Shown here: positions 20,260-30,834 of the stretch, piece after piece | Layout of the letters: each line of letters begins with the position of its first letter | How positions within the stretch are numbered: position 1 is the first letter of the stretch | Source of the DNA: Buchnera aphidicola (Aphis fabae) | GTDB taxonomy: Bacteria > Pseudomonadota > Gammaproteobacteria > Enterobacterales > Enterobacteriaceae | DNA: 64,000 bases | Assembly (NCBI RefSeq): GCF_009069125.1 | Contig: NZ_CP042427.1 | Location: forward strand, 372,001-436,000 | Direction of reading: 5' to 3' | Notes under the pieces: generated by a model | Database searches by the model: none | Told to the model about the DNA's origin: nothing | What the model saw: only the letters and a program-made list of their open reading frames with translations | Translations under genes and position numbers: made by a program

Positions 20260-21008
20260 ATGAAAATACTAGTGATGAGGCCTTCTTCTGAAGGAAGAAA
20301 ATTAGCAAATATACTGAATAATATAGGAATTTTATCTTGGCATATTTCTTTATTTGATTTTTTACCTAGCACAACTTCAATTAGTTTATCAAAAAAAAAA
20401 TATGAATTATATACGTCAGATAAAATTATTATTTTTTCTAAAAAATCTGTTTATTACACAAATTTATATTTAAATAAAAATAATTTACATTGGCCTCTTA
20501 GTCCAGATTATTACACAATTGGAAAAGGAACAGCATTAGTTCTTAAAAAATACATTAAAAAAAAATTTTATTTCCAGAAAATGAAGAAAATAGTGAATCT
20601 TTATTAAAACTTTTAAATCAAAATGATATTAGTAAATCTAAAATAATTTTATTAAAAGGAGAAAAAGGAAGAAAATTAGTAGAAAAAAACTTAAGAAAAA
20701 ATAATTTTAATATATCTGTTATCGAATGTTATAAAAAAGTTTTTAAAAAAATAAACAATTATCTAGAAATAAAAAAGTGGCGTGCTTATCAAATAAATAC
20801 ATTAATAGTAACTAGTGGTGAAATTTTAAATAGATTAAATGACACAATTGATATTTTAAATAAAAATGAATGGCTATTTAAATGTAGAATATTTGTAGTA
20901 GGTAATAGGTTAAGCCAAATGGCTAAAAAAATAGGATGGAAAGATATTATTATATCTAATTATGCTAATAATCAAAATTTATTAAAAATTATCAAAAAGT
21001 ATAATTAA
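20260..21008 (+). CDS. hemD: Uroporphyrinogen-III synthase, interrupted by a poly(A) frameshift
   Basis: Cyclises hydroxymethylbilane to uroporphyrinogen III. The first frame (20260-20607) covers MKILVMRPSSEGRKL to the middle of domain 1/2. At a 9-A run (20557-20565) the family sequence jumps frame: ILFPENEENSESLLKLL, then LLKGEKGRKL, ECYKKVF, TLIVTSGEIL, and the tail ending at stop 21006-21008. Adding one A gives 248 residues (E. coli 246). No other lesion is seen in the second half, which argues for recent change or rescue by slippage. It is directly behind hemC. Confidence 0.88.
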
Positions 21009-21014
21009 ATTTTT

Positions 21015-21088
21015 TCGGCGAAAGAGGATTTGAACCTCTGACCTACTGGTCCCAAACCAGTTGCGCTACCAAGCTGCGCTATTCGCCG
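21015..21088 (-). tRNA. proM: tRNA-Pro (TGG)
   Basis: Acceptor arms CGGCGAA and TTCGCCG pair, the T-arm is AGAGGTTCAAATCCTCT, and the anticodon loop is TTTGGGA with anticodon TGG. CCA is not encoded. It is last in a three-gene string equivalent to E. coli argX-hisR-(leuT)-proM. Confidence 0.96.
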
Positions 21089-21102
21089 TTTCTACATTTT
21101 TG

Positions 21103-21176
21103 GGTGGCTAATGGGATTTGAACCCATGACCACTGGAATCACAATCCAGCACTCTACCAACTGAGCTATAGCCACC
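21103..21176 (-). tRNA. hisR: tRNA-His (GTG)
   Basis: The gene has the extra 5' G typical of histidine tRNA opposite C73 (GGTGGCTA with TAGCCACC), anticodon GTG in the loop TTGTGAT, and a standard GGTTCAAATCC T-loop. Only CA, not CCA, follows. It is in the middle of the Arg-His-Pro string. Confidence 0.96.
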
Positions 21177-21210
21177 AAATAAACAATAATAATATTTTTA
21201 TCTTAATAAG

Positions 21211-21284
21211 TGCGCTCGACAGGGTTTGAACCTGATACCTCTACCTTCGGAAGATAGTGCTCTATCCAAATGAGCTACGAGCGC
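21211..21284 (-). tRNA. argX: tRNA-Arg (CCG)
   Basis: GCGCTCG and CGAGCGC form the acceptor, the anticodon stem CTATC/GGTAG holds loop TTCCGAA with anticodon CCG, and the T-loop is GGTTCAAACC. CCA is not encoded. It is first of the three-tRNA string; leuT, present in E. coli between hisR and proM, is missing. Confidence 0.96.
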
Positions 21285-21418
21285 ATTTACAAGATATAGA
21301 TTAAATTTTATGATTAATCATGGTTGTTGTCCAGCTTTTTTTGTAAAAATTTTAAGATTAAAAAAATTATTTTTTAAATCAAATTATATATATTAACATT
21401 ATATACATATTAAAGATT

Positions 21419-22678
21419 TTAAGAACGTTTCATCATATCAAAAAATTCATCATTAGTTTTAGTCATAGATAATTTATTTAATAAAAACTCCATTGCGTCT
21501 ATTTCACTCATAGGATGAATAATTTTTCTTAGTATCCACATTTTTTGAAGTTCGTCTGGCAAGGTTAATAATTCTTCTTTTCTAGTTCCAGATCTATTAT
21601 AATCAATAGCTGGAAAAACACGTTTTTCTGCTATTTTTCTAGATAATGGTAGCTCCATATTACCTGTACCTTTAAATTCTTCATAAATTACTTCATCCAT
21701 TTTTGAACCTGTGTCAATTAATGCAGTTGCAATTATTGTTAAACTACCACCTTCTTCAACATTCCGTGCAGCACCAAAAAATCGTTTCGGTCTATGTAAT
21801 GCATTTGCATCAACTCCTCCTGTTAACACTTTTCCTGAAGCTGGTACAACAGTGTTATAAGCACGTGCTAAACGAGTAATAGAATCAAGTAATATAATAA
21901 CATCTTTTTTGTGTTCAACTAATCGCTTAGCTTTTTCAATAACCATTTCTGCTACTTGTACATGTCTTGATGCAGGTTCATCAAAAGTAGAAGCCACAAC
22001 CTCCCCTTTAACTAATCGTTGCATTTCAGTAACTTCTTCTGGTCGTTCATCAATTAACAAAACCATTAAAACACAATCTGGATGATTATAAGCTATGCTT
22101 TGTGCAATATTTTGCAGTAATATTGTTTTTCCTGCTTTTGGAGGAGCTACAATTAGACCTCTTTGACCTCGTCCTATAGGTGAAGCCAAATCTAATACCC
22201 TTGCAGTTAGATCTTCTGTTGAACCATTTCCTCTTTCCATTCTTAATCGAGAATTAGCATGCAAGGGTGTTAAATTTTCAAACAAAATTTTACTTCTTGC
22301 ATTTTCAGGTTTATCATAATTAACTTCATTCACTTTTAATAACGCAAAATATCTTTCGCCTTCTTTAGGTGGTCTTATCTTTCCAGAAATAGTATCACCA
22401 GTTCTTAAATTAAATCTACGAATTTGACTAGGTGATACATATATATCATCAGGACCAGCTAAATAAGAACTATCAGAAGAACGAAGAAATCCAAATCCAT
22501 CTTGTAATATTTCTAAAACTCCATCTCCAAATATATCTTCTCCACTTTTTGCATGTTGTTTAAGGATGGCAAAAATAATATCTTGTTTACGCATACGCGC
22601 TAAATTTTCCAACCCCATTTTTTCACCAAGAATAATTAATTCGGAAACTGGCATATTTTTAAGTGCGGTAAGGTTCAT
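21419..22678 (-). CDS. rho: Transcription termination factor Rho
   Basis: Hexameric RNA-dependent ATPase that ends transcription. The 419 residues equal E. coli and are close to identical through the core. The RNA-binding cold-shock-like domain (about 48-130) has [10 protein letters not shown]; Walker A is [11 protein letters not shown] (near 177); Walker B/arginine regions ([20 protein letters not shown]-like RSGTRKE) follow. It lies downstream of trxA, in the E. coli order. Retaining Rho matters here, since several gene ends in the window lack hairpins. Confidence 0.99.
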   Translation of the reverse strand: MNLTALKNMPVSELIILGEKMGLENLARMRKQDIIFAILKQHAKSGEDIFGDGVLEILQDGFGFLRSSDSSYLAGPDDIYVSPSQIRRFNLRTGDTISGKIRPPKEGERYFALLKVNEVNYDKPENARSKILFENLTPLHANSRLRMERGNGSTEDLTARVLDLASPIGRGQRGLIVAPPKAGKTILLQNIAQSIAYNHPDCVLMVLLIDERPEEVTEMQRLVKGEVVASTFDEPASRHVQVAEMVIEKAKRLVEHKKDVIILLDSITRLARAYNTVVPASGKVLTGGVDANALHRPKRFFGAARNVEEGGSLTIIATALIDTGSKMDEVIYEEFKGTGNMELPLSRKIAEKRVFPAIDYNRSGTRKEELLTLPDELQKMWILRKIIHPMSEIDAMEFLLNKLSMTKTNDEFFDMMKRS

Positions 22679-22797
22679 AATGGTGGGTTCTTAGTAAAAT
22701 CGGGGTAAATCTTGAAATGATAATTGTGACATAATGTATATTTTTTATTAATAAATTTTTTTGTAAAATTTAATTATTACATTAAAAATTAGTAAAT

Positions 22798-23124
22798 TTA
22801 TTTAATGTTTTCATCTAAAAATTTTTGGAGTTGTAATTTAGAAATTGCTCCAATTTTAGTCGCAAGAACCTGACTATTATGAAACAATAATAATGCAGGA
22901 ATTCCTCGAATAGAATACATTGGTGCTGTTTTTGGATTTTTTTCAATATTGAGTTTTCCAATTTGTATTTTATTCAAATATTCATTTGCTATATCTTCTA
23001 AAATAGGTGCTAACATTTTACATGGATTACACCATTCTGCCCAAAAATCAACTAATATAAAACCTGTTGTTTTTAATACTTTTTCTTCGAAATTTTGATC
23101 AGTTAATTCAATGATATTATTCAT
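22798..23124 (-). CDS. trxA: Thioredoxin 1
   Basis: Disulfide reductant for ribonucleotide reductase and other enzymes. The 108 residues match E. coli (109). The active site is [10 protein letters not shown], that is Cys-Asn-Pro-Cys, instead of the near-universal Cys-Gly-Pro-Cys. The cis-proline segment RGIPALLLF and the GAISKLQL tail are normal. The Gly-to-Asn change may alter redox potential (inference). It lies between rep and rho as in E. coli, where rhlB and others have been lost. Confidence 0.97.
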   Translation of the reverse strand: MNNIIELTDQNFEEKVLKTTGFILVDFWAEWCNPCKMLAPILEDIANEYLNKIQIGKLNIEKNPKTAPMYSIRGIPALLLFHNSQVLATKIGAISKLQLQKFLDENIK

Positions 23125-23271
23125 TTTTTTATTTACTCTATAAAGAAAATTAAAACAATTAAAGTTTAAAAAATTAAATTTTTTTATAAATGTTATTTAC
23201 AATATTATCATTTTTAAAAATTGATTCAAACTAAAATTACAGAATTTTTATATTTTACTATTTCAAAAAAA

Positions 23272-25287
23272 TTATTTTTTTATTTTAATTGTTTGTTTTA
23301 AGTAATTTATTTTTTTTATATTATATTCTATGTTACCTGTAGAATCATTTAAAAGAATATTTTGATCCCAATGTAAATCTTCTTCAGGTAATTCAAATAA
23401 AAATCTGCTAGGTACTGTATATAATTTTTGACCATATTGCATTCTTGTTTGACAATATGTTAAAAATAATTGTTTTTTTGCTCGAGTCATTCCTACATAA
23501 GCTAATCTTCGTTCTTCTTCTATGTTGTTTTCATTAATACTTTTGATGTTAGGTAAAATACCTTCACTCATTCCAATAATAAAAACAGAAGAAAATTCTA
23601 ATCCTTTAGATGAATGTAAGGTCATTAATTGAACTTGATTAGAATCTTTATATTTTTTTTCATTATTAATTATATCACGAAGCGTCATTTTTGTAACAAT
23701 TTCTAACAAACTCATAGGTTTTTCAAAATTACTTCCTTTTATTAAGCTTTTTATCCAATTAGATAGCATATAAATATTATTTATGCTATTTTTTATTTTA
23801 TCAGGTTCTTTTAGATTTTTTGATAACCATGATTCATATTTAATATCATGAATAATAATATCTAAAATATTAGAAGGTTTTGAAATAGATAATAAGGTAA
23901 TTTTTTTTATCCAAGAAATAAATTTTGTTATTTGATTTATTGTTGATATCCGTAAAAAATTTTTTATTTCTGGGTCACTACTAACTTGGAAAAAACTTAT
24001 ATTTTTTTTAATAGCAAATTCTTCTATTTTATTAAGTGTAGTAATTCCTATGCGACGACATGGAATATTTAACACTTTTGAAAAAGCATAATTATCATTG
24101 TGGTTAAGAATTAATCGAAGATAGCTTAATAAGTCTTTAATTTCAGGACGTGAAAAAAACGATGAATTATTAGAAATGTTATAAGGAATATTTCGTTTTA
24201 AAAAAATTTTTTCAAGAATTTGAGATTGATAATTACCTCGATATAATATAGCATAATCTTTATATTCTACTTTATTTTTAGCACATTGACAAATTATTTT
24301 TTGTGCTATTTTTTCTGCTTCAACTTCTTCGTTTTTACCAATTATAATTTTTATTTTATTTCCATATTTTAATTTAGAAAATAATTTTTTTTTAAAATAA
24401 TTTGGATTATATGAAATAAGTTTATTTGCAGCTTTTAGTATTCTTCCATAAGAACGATAATTTTGTTCCATTTTTATGATATTTAAAGTAGGAAAATCTT
24501 TTTTTAATAAAAAAATATTTTGAGTTGTGGCACCTCTCCATGAATATATTGATTGATCATCATCTCCTACTAAAGTAAAATTAGAATTTATATTTGTTAA
24601 CATTTTAATTAATTCATATTGACTGTTGCTAGTATCTTGATATTCATCTACTAATAAATAAGTGATTTTTTTTTGCCAACGATTTTTTATAATTTTATTT
24701 TTTTTAAATAATAATATTGGCAGACAAATGAGATCATCAAAATCTAATATATTTGATTCATTTAAATGAATAGTGTATTTTTTATAAAAATATGCAAAAT
24801 CTTTTTCTTGACTAGATTTTGATAATAATTCAACATCTAAAGGTGTATAAAATTTATTTTTCCAATAAGAAATCATTAAAATTAACTGTTTTAATAATTT
24901 TGTATCATTTTTTATTTTTTTATTAGTTATTTTTTTTAGTAACGATATTTGATCTTTTTCATCAAATAAAGAAAAATTAGAGTTGAATCCTAAAAAATCA
25001 ATTTCATTTTTAATAATTTTTAATCCAAATGAATGGAATGTTGAAATAATTATTTGTTGTATTTGAAATGTATTTAAATGTTCTAAAAGACGTATTTTTA
25101 TTTCATGAGCTGCTTTATTAGTAAAAGTTAAAGCAATAATATTATCAGGTTGATATTGACAATATTTTATTAAATAAATAATTTTATTAATAATTACTTT
25201 TGTTTTGCCAGAACCAGCCCCTGCTAATATCAAACAGGGACCATTGACAAGTTCTACAGCATGTTTTTGAACATAATTAAGAGACAT
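23272..25287 (-). CDS. rep: ATP-dependent DNA helicase Rep
   Basis: 3'-5' superfamily 1 helicase that clears proteins ahead of replication forks. The 671 residues match E. coli Rep (673). Motif I GAGSGKTKVI (near 22), motif Ia ALTFTNKAA, motif II VDEYQDTS (near 215), motif III VGDDDQSIYSWRGA, motif IV EQNYRS, motif V TLHSSKGLEF and motif VI RRLAYVGMTRAKK are all seen. The order ilvD-ilvC-rep-trxA-rho keeps the E. coli synteny with neighbours removed. No UvrD is in the window. Confidence 0.97.
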   Translation of the reverse strand: MSLNYVQKHAVELVNGPCLILAGAGSGKTKVIINKIIYLIKYCQYQPDNIIALTFTNKAAHEIKIRLLEHLNTFQIQQIIISTFHSFGLKIIKNEIDFLGFNSNFSLFDEKDQISLLKKITNKKIKNDTKLLKQLILMISYWKNKFYTPLDVELLSKSSQEKDFAYFYKKYTIHLNESNILDFDDLICLPILLFKKNKIIKNRWQKKITYLLVDEYQDTSNSQYELIKMLTNINSNFTLVGDDDQSIYSWRGATTQNIFLLKKDFPTLNIIKMEQNYRSYGRILKAANKLISYNPNYFKKKLFSKLKYGNKIKIIIGKNEEVEAEKIAQKIICQCAKNKVEYKDYAILYRGNYQSQILEKIFLKRNIPYNISNNSSFFSRPEIKDLLSYLRLILNHNDNYAFSKVLNIPCRRIGITTLNKIEEFAIKKNISFFQVSSDPEIKNFLRISTINQITKFISWIKKITLLSISKPSNILDIIIHDIKYESWLSKNLKEPDKIKNSINNIYMLSNWIKSLIKGSNFEKPMSLLEIVTKMTLRDIINNEKKYKDSNQVQLMTLHSSKGLEFSSVFIIGMSEGILPNIKSINENNIEEERRLAYVGMTRAKKQLFLTYCQTRMQYGQKLYTVPSRFLFELPEEDLHWDQNILLNDSTGNIEYNIKKINYLKQTIKIKK

Positions 25288-25348
25288 AATAAAATAGTAA
25301 TTAAATTAGTTAGATTAAAGTTTTTTAAAGAAAAATATAAGAATATAA

Positions 25349-26821
25349 TTATTTAGCTACTTCAATTGATTTTATTTCTTTCATATAATTTCTTAATTTA
25401 TATCCGATAATTTCAATTGGATGGTTTCGTATATTTTCATTGATTTTATATAATTCAATATTATCTATTAATGTATTAGGTAACGATGATCCTAAATTAG
25501 ATTTATCAAGAGTCATTATAAAATTTTTTAAGATCGGATAAGCTGATTGAGTAAAAAGATAACTACCATATTCAGCTGTATCTGAAATAACTATATTCAT
25601 TTCATATAATTTTTTTCTTGCAATTGTATTAGCTATTAATGGTAGTTCATGTAAAGATTCATAATAAGCTGATTCACTTTTAATACCTGATTTTAACATT
25701 GTTTCAAAAGCTAATTCAATTCCAGCTTTTAATAGCGCAACCATTAGTGTGCCATGATCATAGTATTCTTGTTCACATATTTTTTTTGAATAAATAGGAG
25801 CTTTTTCAAAAGATTTTTCTTTTATATCATTACGCCAATTTAATAGTTTTAAATCATTGTTATTCCAATCATTTATCATTTCATTAGAAAATTCACCTGA
25901 AATAATATCATCCATATGTTTTTGAAATAATGGTTTTAACATTATTTTTATTGTTTGAGATAATTTAAAAGCTCTTATTTTAGATTGATTTGACAGTCTA
26001 TCCATCATTAATGTAATACCTCCATGTTTTAATGACTCAGTAATTGTTTCCCATCCATATTGTATTAACTTACCTGCATAACCAGGTTCAATTTGATCTT
26101 TAATTAATTTTTCATAACATATTAATGATGCTGTTTGTAACATTCCACATAAAATTGTTTGTTCGCCCATTAAATCTGACTTTACTTCAGCTATAAATGA
26201 TGATTCTAAAACTCCAGCACGGTGTCCACCTGTTGAAAAAGCCCATGCTTTAGCAATATCTAAACCAATTTTTTGAGGATTATTATCAGGGTGAACAGCA
26301 ATTAATGTTGGTACTCCAAATCCTCTCTTAAATTCTTCACGAACTTCTGTTCCCGGACATTTTGGAGCCACCATAACAACTGTGATATCTTTTCTTATTT
26401 TTTCACCACATTCTACAATATTAAAGCCATGTGAATATCCTAACCATGCATTAGGTTTCATCAACTTTTGAACTTTTTGAATTACATTTTTATGTTGTTT
26501 ATCGGGTGTTAAATTAATAACTAAATCAGCAGCTGGAATTAAATTTTCATAATTATTTACTTTGAAATTATTATTTACAGCATTCAACCAAGATTTATTT
26601 TTTTTTAAAATACTATCGTTTTTAAGTGCAAAGGATACATTGAGCCCTGAATCCCTCATGTTTAAACCTTGATTTAAACCTTGTGATCCACAACCTAAAA
26701 TAACAATTTTTTTATTTTTTAAAATGTTATTTTGATTTTTAAACTCTTTTTTTTCCATAAAACGACACTTGTTGATTTCTTTTATTTTTTGGCGAAAAGA
26801 TAATTTATTAAAATAGTTCAT
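25349..26821 (-). CDS. ilvC: Ketol-acid reductoisomerase (class II)
   Basis: Converts acetolactate and acetohydroxybutyrate to dihydroxy acids in isoleucine and valine synthesis, using NADPH and magnesium. The 490 residues match the long enterobacterial class II form (E. coli 491) with the duplicated knotted domain. [18 protein letters not shown] binds the cofactor (about 45-62); [15 protein letters not shown] and EQTILCG/CYEKLI carry the metal ligands. Together with ilvD just upstream (gap 43) it forms an amino acid export module for the host. No ilvY regulator is seen. Confidence 0.98.
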   Translation of the reverse strand: MNYFNKLSFRQKIKEINKCRFMEKKEFKNQNNILKNKKIVILGCGSQGLNQGLNMRDSGLNVSFALKNDSILKKNKSWLNAVNNNFKVNNYENLIPAADLVINLTPDKQHKNVIQKVQKLMKPNAWLGYSHGFNIVECGEKIRKDITVVMVAPKCPGTEVREEFKRGFGVPTLIAVHPDNNPQKIGLDIAKAWAFSTGGHRAGVLESSFIAEVKSDLMGEQTILCGMLQTASLICYEKLIKDQIEPGYAGKLIQYGWETITESLKHGGITLMMDRLSNQSKIRAFKLSQTIKIMLKPLFQKHMDDIISGEFSNEMINDWNNNDLKLLNWRNDIKEKSFEKAPIYSKKICEQEYYDHGTLMVALLKAGIELAFETMLKSGIKSESAYYESLHELPLIANTIARKKLYEMNIVISDTAEYGSYLFTQSAYPILKNFIMTLDKSNLGSSLPNTLIDNIELYKINENIRNHPIEIIGYKLRNYMKEIKSIEVAK

Positions 26822-26864
26822 TTTAGTATTTCCCAGTATAAAAATTAATTTTTTATCAAATATT

Positions 26865-28718
26865 TTAAAGATTGAATAATTTTTTTTTATCTCTTATAGC
26901 ACCAGTATCTGCACTGGTTGCACAAGAAGCATAAAATTGCAAGGCTAAAGAAATTTTTCTTTTACGATTTAATGGTTTAAATGCTTTATCACCTTTTAAT
27001 TTTTCTTTTATTATTCGATTTTTTAGTTCTTGTTCAGTAATATTTAAGTGAATTTTCTTCTGATAAATATTAATTTGAATATTATCTCCATTTTGAACTA
27101 ATGCTATTATTCCTTGATTTGCAGCTTCCGGTGAAATATGTCCTATTGAAAGTCCTGATGTACCTCCAGAAAATCGACCATCAGTAATTAATGCACATGT
27201 TTTGTCTAGATTCATAGACTTTAAATATGTTGTTGGGTATAACATTTCTTGCATGCCTGGACCACCTTTTGGACCTTCATATCGAATAACTACAACATTT
27301 CCAGAAACAATTTCTCCTGCTAATATTGATTTAACTGCATCTTCTTGGCTTTCATATACTTTTGCTATTCCAGAAAAAATATAATTTTCTTTACTTATAC
27401 TGGCAGTTTTTATTATACAACCATTTTTTGCTATATTACCATATAAAACAGATAAACCACCTTCTTTACTATAAGCATTATTGCAAGACCGAATACATCC
27501 CGTGACACGATTTTTATCTAATTTATTCCATCTAAAATTTTGAGAAAATGGTTTAATTGTTTTTATACCTCCAGGACCTGCATGAAACATTTTGATTATA
27601 TTTCTTTTTTTAGTAGATAAAATATCATAATTATTTAGTGTTTCTTTTAAAGTTAATCCTAATATGTTTTTAGTTTTATTATTTAATAAATTAAAACGAT
27701 TTAATTCGCCTAATATACCAAGTACACCACCAGCTCGGTGTACATCTTCTACATGATATAATTTAGTACTTGGAGCTACTTTACAAATATGTGGAGTTTT
27801 TTTAGAAAGATTATCAATATTAGACATTTTAAAATCAATATTTCCTTCATTTGATGCAGCTAATAAATGCAATATAGTATTTGTAGAACCGCCCATTGCA
27901 ATATCTAACATCATGGCGTTTTCAAACGATTCTTTACTTGCAATATTTCTAGGTAAAAATTGTTCCTTATTATTTTCATAATAATCTTTTGTGATTTTAA
28001 CTATTATTTTAGCTGATTTTTTGAATAGTTTTTTTCGATCAACATGAGTAGCTAGTAATGTTCCGTTTCCAGGTAATGCTAAACCTATTGCTTCCATTAA
28101 ACAATTCATAGAATTCGCAGTAAACATACCTGAGCAAGATCCGCATGTAGGACATGATGATAATTCAATTTTTTTTATAAATGCATCTGAATTATTAGGA
28201 TTTCCAGCATGGACAATTGCATCAACTAAATCAATTTTTTCTGTTTTTTGTTTAATTTGTATTTTTCCTGCTTCCATCGGTCCTCCTGAAACAAATACCG
28301 AAGGTATATTTAAACGCATTGCAGCCATAAACATTGCAGGTGTAATTTTATCACAATTAGATACACATATCATTGCATCTACACAATGTGCATTAATCAC
28401 ATATTCTATAGAATCTGCGATTAATTCACGAGAAGGTAAAGAATATAGCATTCCTGAATGTCCCATCGCTATTCCATCATCTATTGCAATAGTGTTGAAT
28501 TCTTTAGGCACACCACCTGATTTCGAAATTTCTTTGGAAATAATTTTAGCTACTTCTTGTAAATGAATATGACCTGGTACAAATTGAGAAAATGAATTAA
28601 CTATTGCAATAATTGGTTTTTTGAAATCTTCATCATTCATTCCTGTTGCACGCCATAAAGATCTGGCTCCAGACATATTTCTTCCTTGTGTCGTTGTAAA
28701 AGAACGATATTTAGGCAT
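26865..28718 (-). CDS. ilvD: Dihydroxy-acid dehydratase
   Basis: Iron-sulfur enzyme that dehydrates dihydroxy acids to the 2-oxo acids of valine and isoleucine. The 617 residues match E. coli (616). Cluster and metal cysteines are visible in [10 protein letters not shown] (near 122) and [19 protein letters not shown] (near 192-210); the C-terminal [12 protein letters not shown] is the second family signature. ilvE, ilvM, ilvG and ilvA, neighbours in E. coli, are absent, so transamination must be done elsewhere, possibly by the host (inference). Confidence 0.98.
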   Translation of the reverse strand: MPKYRSFTTTQGRNMSGARSLWRATGMNDEDFKKPIIAIVNSFSQFVPGHIHLQEVAKIISKEISKSGGVPKEFNTIAIDDGIAMGHSGMLYSLPSRELIADSIEYVINAHCVDAMICVSNCDKITPAMFMAAMRLNIPSVFVSGGPMEAGKIQIKQKTEKIDLVDAIVHAGNPNNSDAFIKKIELSSCPTCGSCSGMFTANSMNCLMEAIGLALPGNGTLLATHVDRKKLFKKSAKIIVKITKDYYENNKEQFLPRNIASKESFENAMMLDIAMGGSTNTILHLLAASNEGNIDFKMSNIDNLSKKTPHICKVAPSTKLYHVEDVHRAGGVLGILGELNRFNLLNNKTKNILGLTLKETLNNYDILSTKKRNIIKMFHAGPGGIKTIKPFSQNFRWNKLDKNRVTGCIRSCNNAYSKEGGLSVLYGNIAKNGCIIKTASISKENYIFSGIAKVYESQEDAVKSILAGEIVSGNVVVIRYEGPKGGPGMQEMLYPTTYLKSMNLDKTCALITDGRFSGGTSGLSIGHISPEAANQGIIALVQNGDNIQINIYQKKIHLNITEQELKNRIIKEKLKGDKAFKPLNRKRKISLALQFYASCATSADTGAIRDKKKLFNL

Positions 28719-28859
28719 TTTTTAAATAACCTCATAGAATATTAGTTTTATTTAATATAATTTTAAAAATATATATATTTTTTATTTTTTATAGGAATGA
28801 TAATTTTTTATGATCAATAGATTTTAAAAATTATTTTATAAATATGATGAGTGAAATTT

Positions 28860-28935
28860 TGGCAGGGGTGGAAGGATTTGAACCTACAACTTTCGGTTTT
28901 GGAGACCGATGCTCTACCAATTGAACTACACCCCT
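28860..28935 (-). tRNA. trpT: tRNA-Trp (CCA)
   Basis: AGGGGTG and CACCCCT pair as acceptor, the anticodon loop is CTCCAAA with anticodon CCA, and the T-arm has GGTTCAAATCC. A G discriminator and an encoded CCA end follow. It stands alone in the 388-base gap between ilvD and iscS; I see nothing else certain in that gap. Confidence 0.97.
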
Positions 28936-29106
28936 AATGATATTTAAATCTTTAAAAAAATTAATTATATTCTTAATTAATAAAAAAGTCTAGTTTGTAT
29001 TTTATAAAAATCTAATTACAAAAGTATATTAATTTTTAGATCTAAATTTTTCTGAAAATGATAGAATGTTGGTTTGATTAAAAACTTAAGTAAGGTGATT
29101 AATTTT

Positions 29107-30321
29107 ATGAAAACTCCAATTTATTTAGATTATGCAGCTACTACTCCAGTAGATTTACAAGTTGCTAAAAAAATGATGAATTATTTAACAATAGATGGAA
29201 TGTTTGGAAATCCAGCTTCTCGATCTCATAAATTTGGTTGGGAAGCAGAAGAAATAGTTGATATTGCTCGCAATCAAATATCCAATTTGATTGGAGCAGA
29301 TTCACGTGAAATTATATTTACTTCTGGAGCAACTGAAGCAAATAATTTAGCTATTAAAGGTATTGCATTATTTAATAAAAAAAAAGGAAATCATATTATT
29401 ACAAGTAAAACAGAACATAAATCAGTTTTGGATACTTGTAGATATTTAGAAGGAGAAGGTTTTTCTGTAACGTATCTAACCCCTAAAAACAATGGAATTA
29501 TTGATTTAAACGATTTAAAAAAAAATATAAGAAAAAATACTATACTTGTTTCCATAATGCATGTAAATAATGAAACTGGAATCATACAAGATATTAATAG
29601 TATTTCTGAAATTTGTAAATCTCGTGATATTTTTTTTCATGTCGATGCAACACAAAGTATAGGGAAAATCAATGTTAACATAAAAAATTCATTTATAGAT
29701 TTAATGTCTTTTTCAGCACATAAGTTATATGGACCAAAGGGTATCGGGGGTTTATATGTTCGTCGTAAACCTCGAGTTCGTTTATTAGCATCTTTACATG
29801 GAGGAGGACATGAACGAGGAATGAGAGCCGGAACCTTACCAGTTCACCAAATTGTTGGTATGGGAGAAGCTTTTGAATTAGCAAGAAAAAAAATAAAAAA
29901 TGATTTTATTCATCTCAATGACTTAAGAAATGATTTGTGGAATGGAATTAAAAACATTGAAGAAGTGTATTTAAATAGTGATTTAAAACAAGGAGCACCT
30001 CATATTTTAAATGTGAGTTTTAACTATGTTGAAGGTGAATCATTAATTATGTCGCTTAAAGATTTAGCTATTTCTTCAGGTTCAGCATGTACTTCATCTA
30101 GTTTAGAACCATCTTATGTATTAAGAGCTTTAGGCATAAAAGACGAATTAGCACATAGTTCAATTCGTTTTTCTATTGGTAGATTTACGACAAAAGAAGA
30201 AATTCAACATACAATCAAATTAGTTCATAAATCAATTTCTAAACTTCGAGCACTTTCACCATTATGGGAAATGTTTAAATCAGGAGTTGATTTAAATAGT
30301 ATAGAGTGGGATCATAGTTAA
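29107..30321 (+). CDS. iscS: Cysteine desulfurase
   Basis: PLP enzyme that takes sulfur from cysteine for iron-sulfur clusters and tRNA thiolation. I choose ATG 29107 ([16 protein letters not shown]), which gives 404 residues exactly as in E. coli and has AAGGTG 10 bases upstream, over an in-frame ATG at 29074. The PLP lysine sits in [11 protein letters not shown], and the persulfide cysteine in [13 protein letters not shown] near residue 328. It is the first gene of an isc operon from which iscR has been lost. Confidence 0.98.
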   Translation: MKTPIYLDYAATTPVDLQVAKKMMNYLTIDGMFGNPASRSHKFGWEAEEIVDIARNQISNLIGADSREIIFTSGATEANNLAIKGIALFNKKKGNHIITSKTEHKSVLDTCRYLEGEGFSVTYLTPKNNGIIDLNDLKKNIRKNTILVSIMHVNNETGIIQDINSISEICKSRDIFFHVDATQSIGKINVNIKNSFIDLMSFSAHKLYGPKGIGGLYVRRKPRVRLLASLHGGGHERGMRAGTLPVHQIVGMGEAFELARKKIKNDFIHLNDLRNDLWNGIKNIEEVYLNSDLKQGAPHILNVSFNYVEGESLIMSLKDLAISSGSACTSSSLEPSYVLRALGIKDELAHSSIRFSIGRFTTKEEIQHTIKLVHKSISKLRALSPLWEMFKSGVDLNSIEWDHS

Positions 30322-30354
30322 AGCAATAAAATTTAATATAGAAAGGTAGTCAAC

Positions 30355-30741
30355 ATGGCATATAGTAAAAAAGTTATGGATCATTATGAAAATCCTCGTA
30401 ATGTTGGTTCTTTTTCTAATGAAGATATCAATGTTGGAAGTGGTTTAGTAGGAGCTCCTGCTTGTGGCGATGTAATGAAATTACAAATTAAAGTTAATTC
30501 AAAAGGTATTATTGAAGATGCTTGTTTTAAAACATATGGCTGTGGTTCTGCAATTGCATCTAGTTCACTTGTAACAGAATGGATAAAAGGAAAATCAATC
30601 AAAGAAGCAGAATCTATTAAAAATACAAGTATAGTAGAAGAATTAGAATTACCACCAGTAAAAATTCATTGTTCAATTTTAGCAGAAGATGCTATTAAAG
30701 CAGCTATTACAGATTATAAAAATAAAAAAAATAAAGAATAA
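30355..30741 (+). CDS. iscU: Iron-sulfur cluster scaffold IscU
   Basis: Scaffold on which IscS sulfur and iron form a 2Fe-2S cluster. The 128 residues equal E. coli. Cys37 and Asp39 (APACGD), Cys63 (YGCGSA) and Cys106 (HCSIL) are the cluster ligands, and ELPPVKIHC holds the LPPVK motif bound by HscA. AAAGG precedes the ATG. iscA, next in E. coli, is missing; a stem-loop takes its place before hscB. Confidence 0.99.
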   Translation: MAYSKKVMDHYENPRNVGSFSNEDINVGSGLVGAPACGDVMKLQIKVNSKGIIEDACFKTYGCGSAIASSSLVTEWIKGKSIKEAESIKNTSIVEELELPPVKIHCSILAEDAIKAAITDYKNKKNKE

Positions 30742-30760
30742 GATTTCTTTTGTATAATTT

Positions 30761-30789
30761 AATGTTGAAAAGAAAGTCTTTTCAACATT
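30761..30789 (+). terminator. Stem-loop between iscU and hscB
   Basis: AATGTTGAAAAG (30761-30772) and CTTTTCAACATT (30778-30789) pair perfectly over 12 bp with a 5-base loop. The following bases are only moderately T-rich. It may be a partial terminator or mRNA stabiliser keeping iscSU levels above hscBA-fdx. Confidence 0.75.
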
Positions 30790-30834
30790 AAGTTTTAATT
30801 GAATATTTTAAAATTAGTGTAATTTAGGTATTTT

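Noticed and set aside
29391-29884. Minus-strand frames inside iscS
   Set aside because: Overlap a near-perfectly conserved desulfurase; no supporting features.
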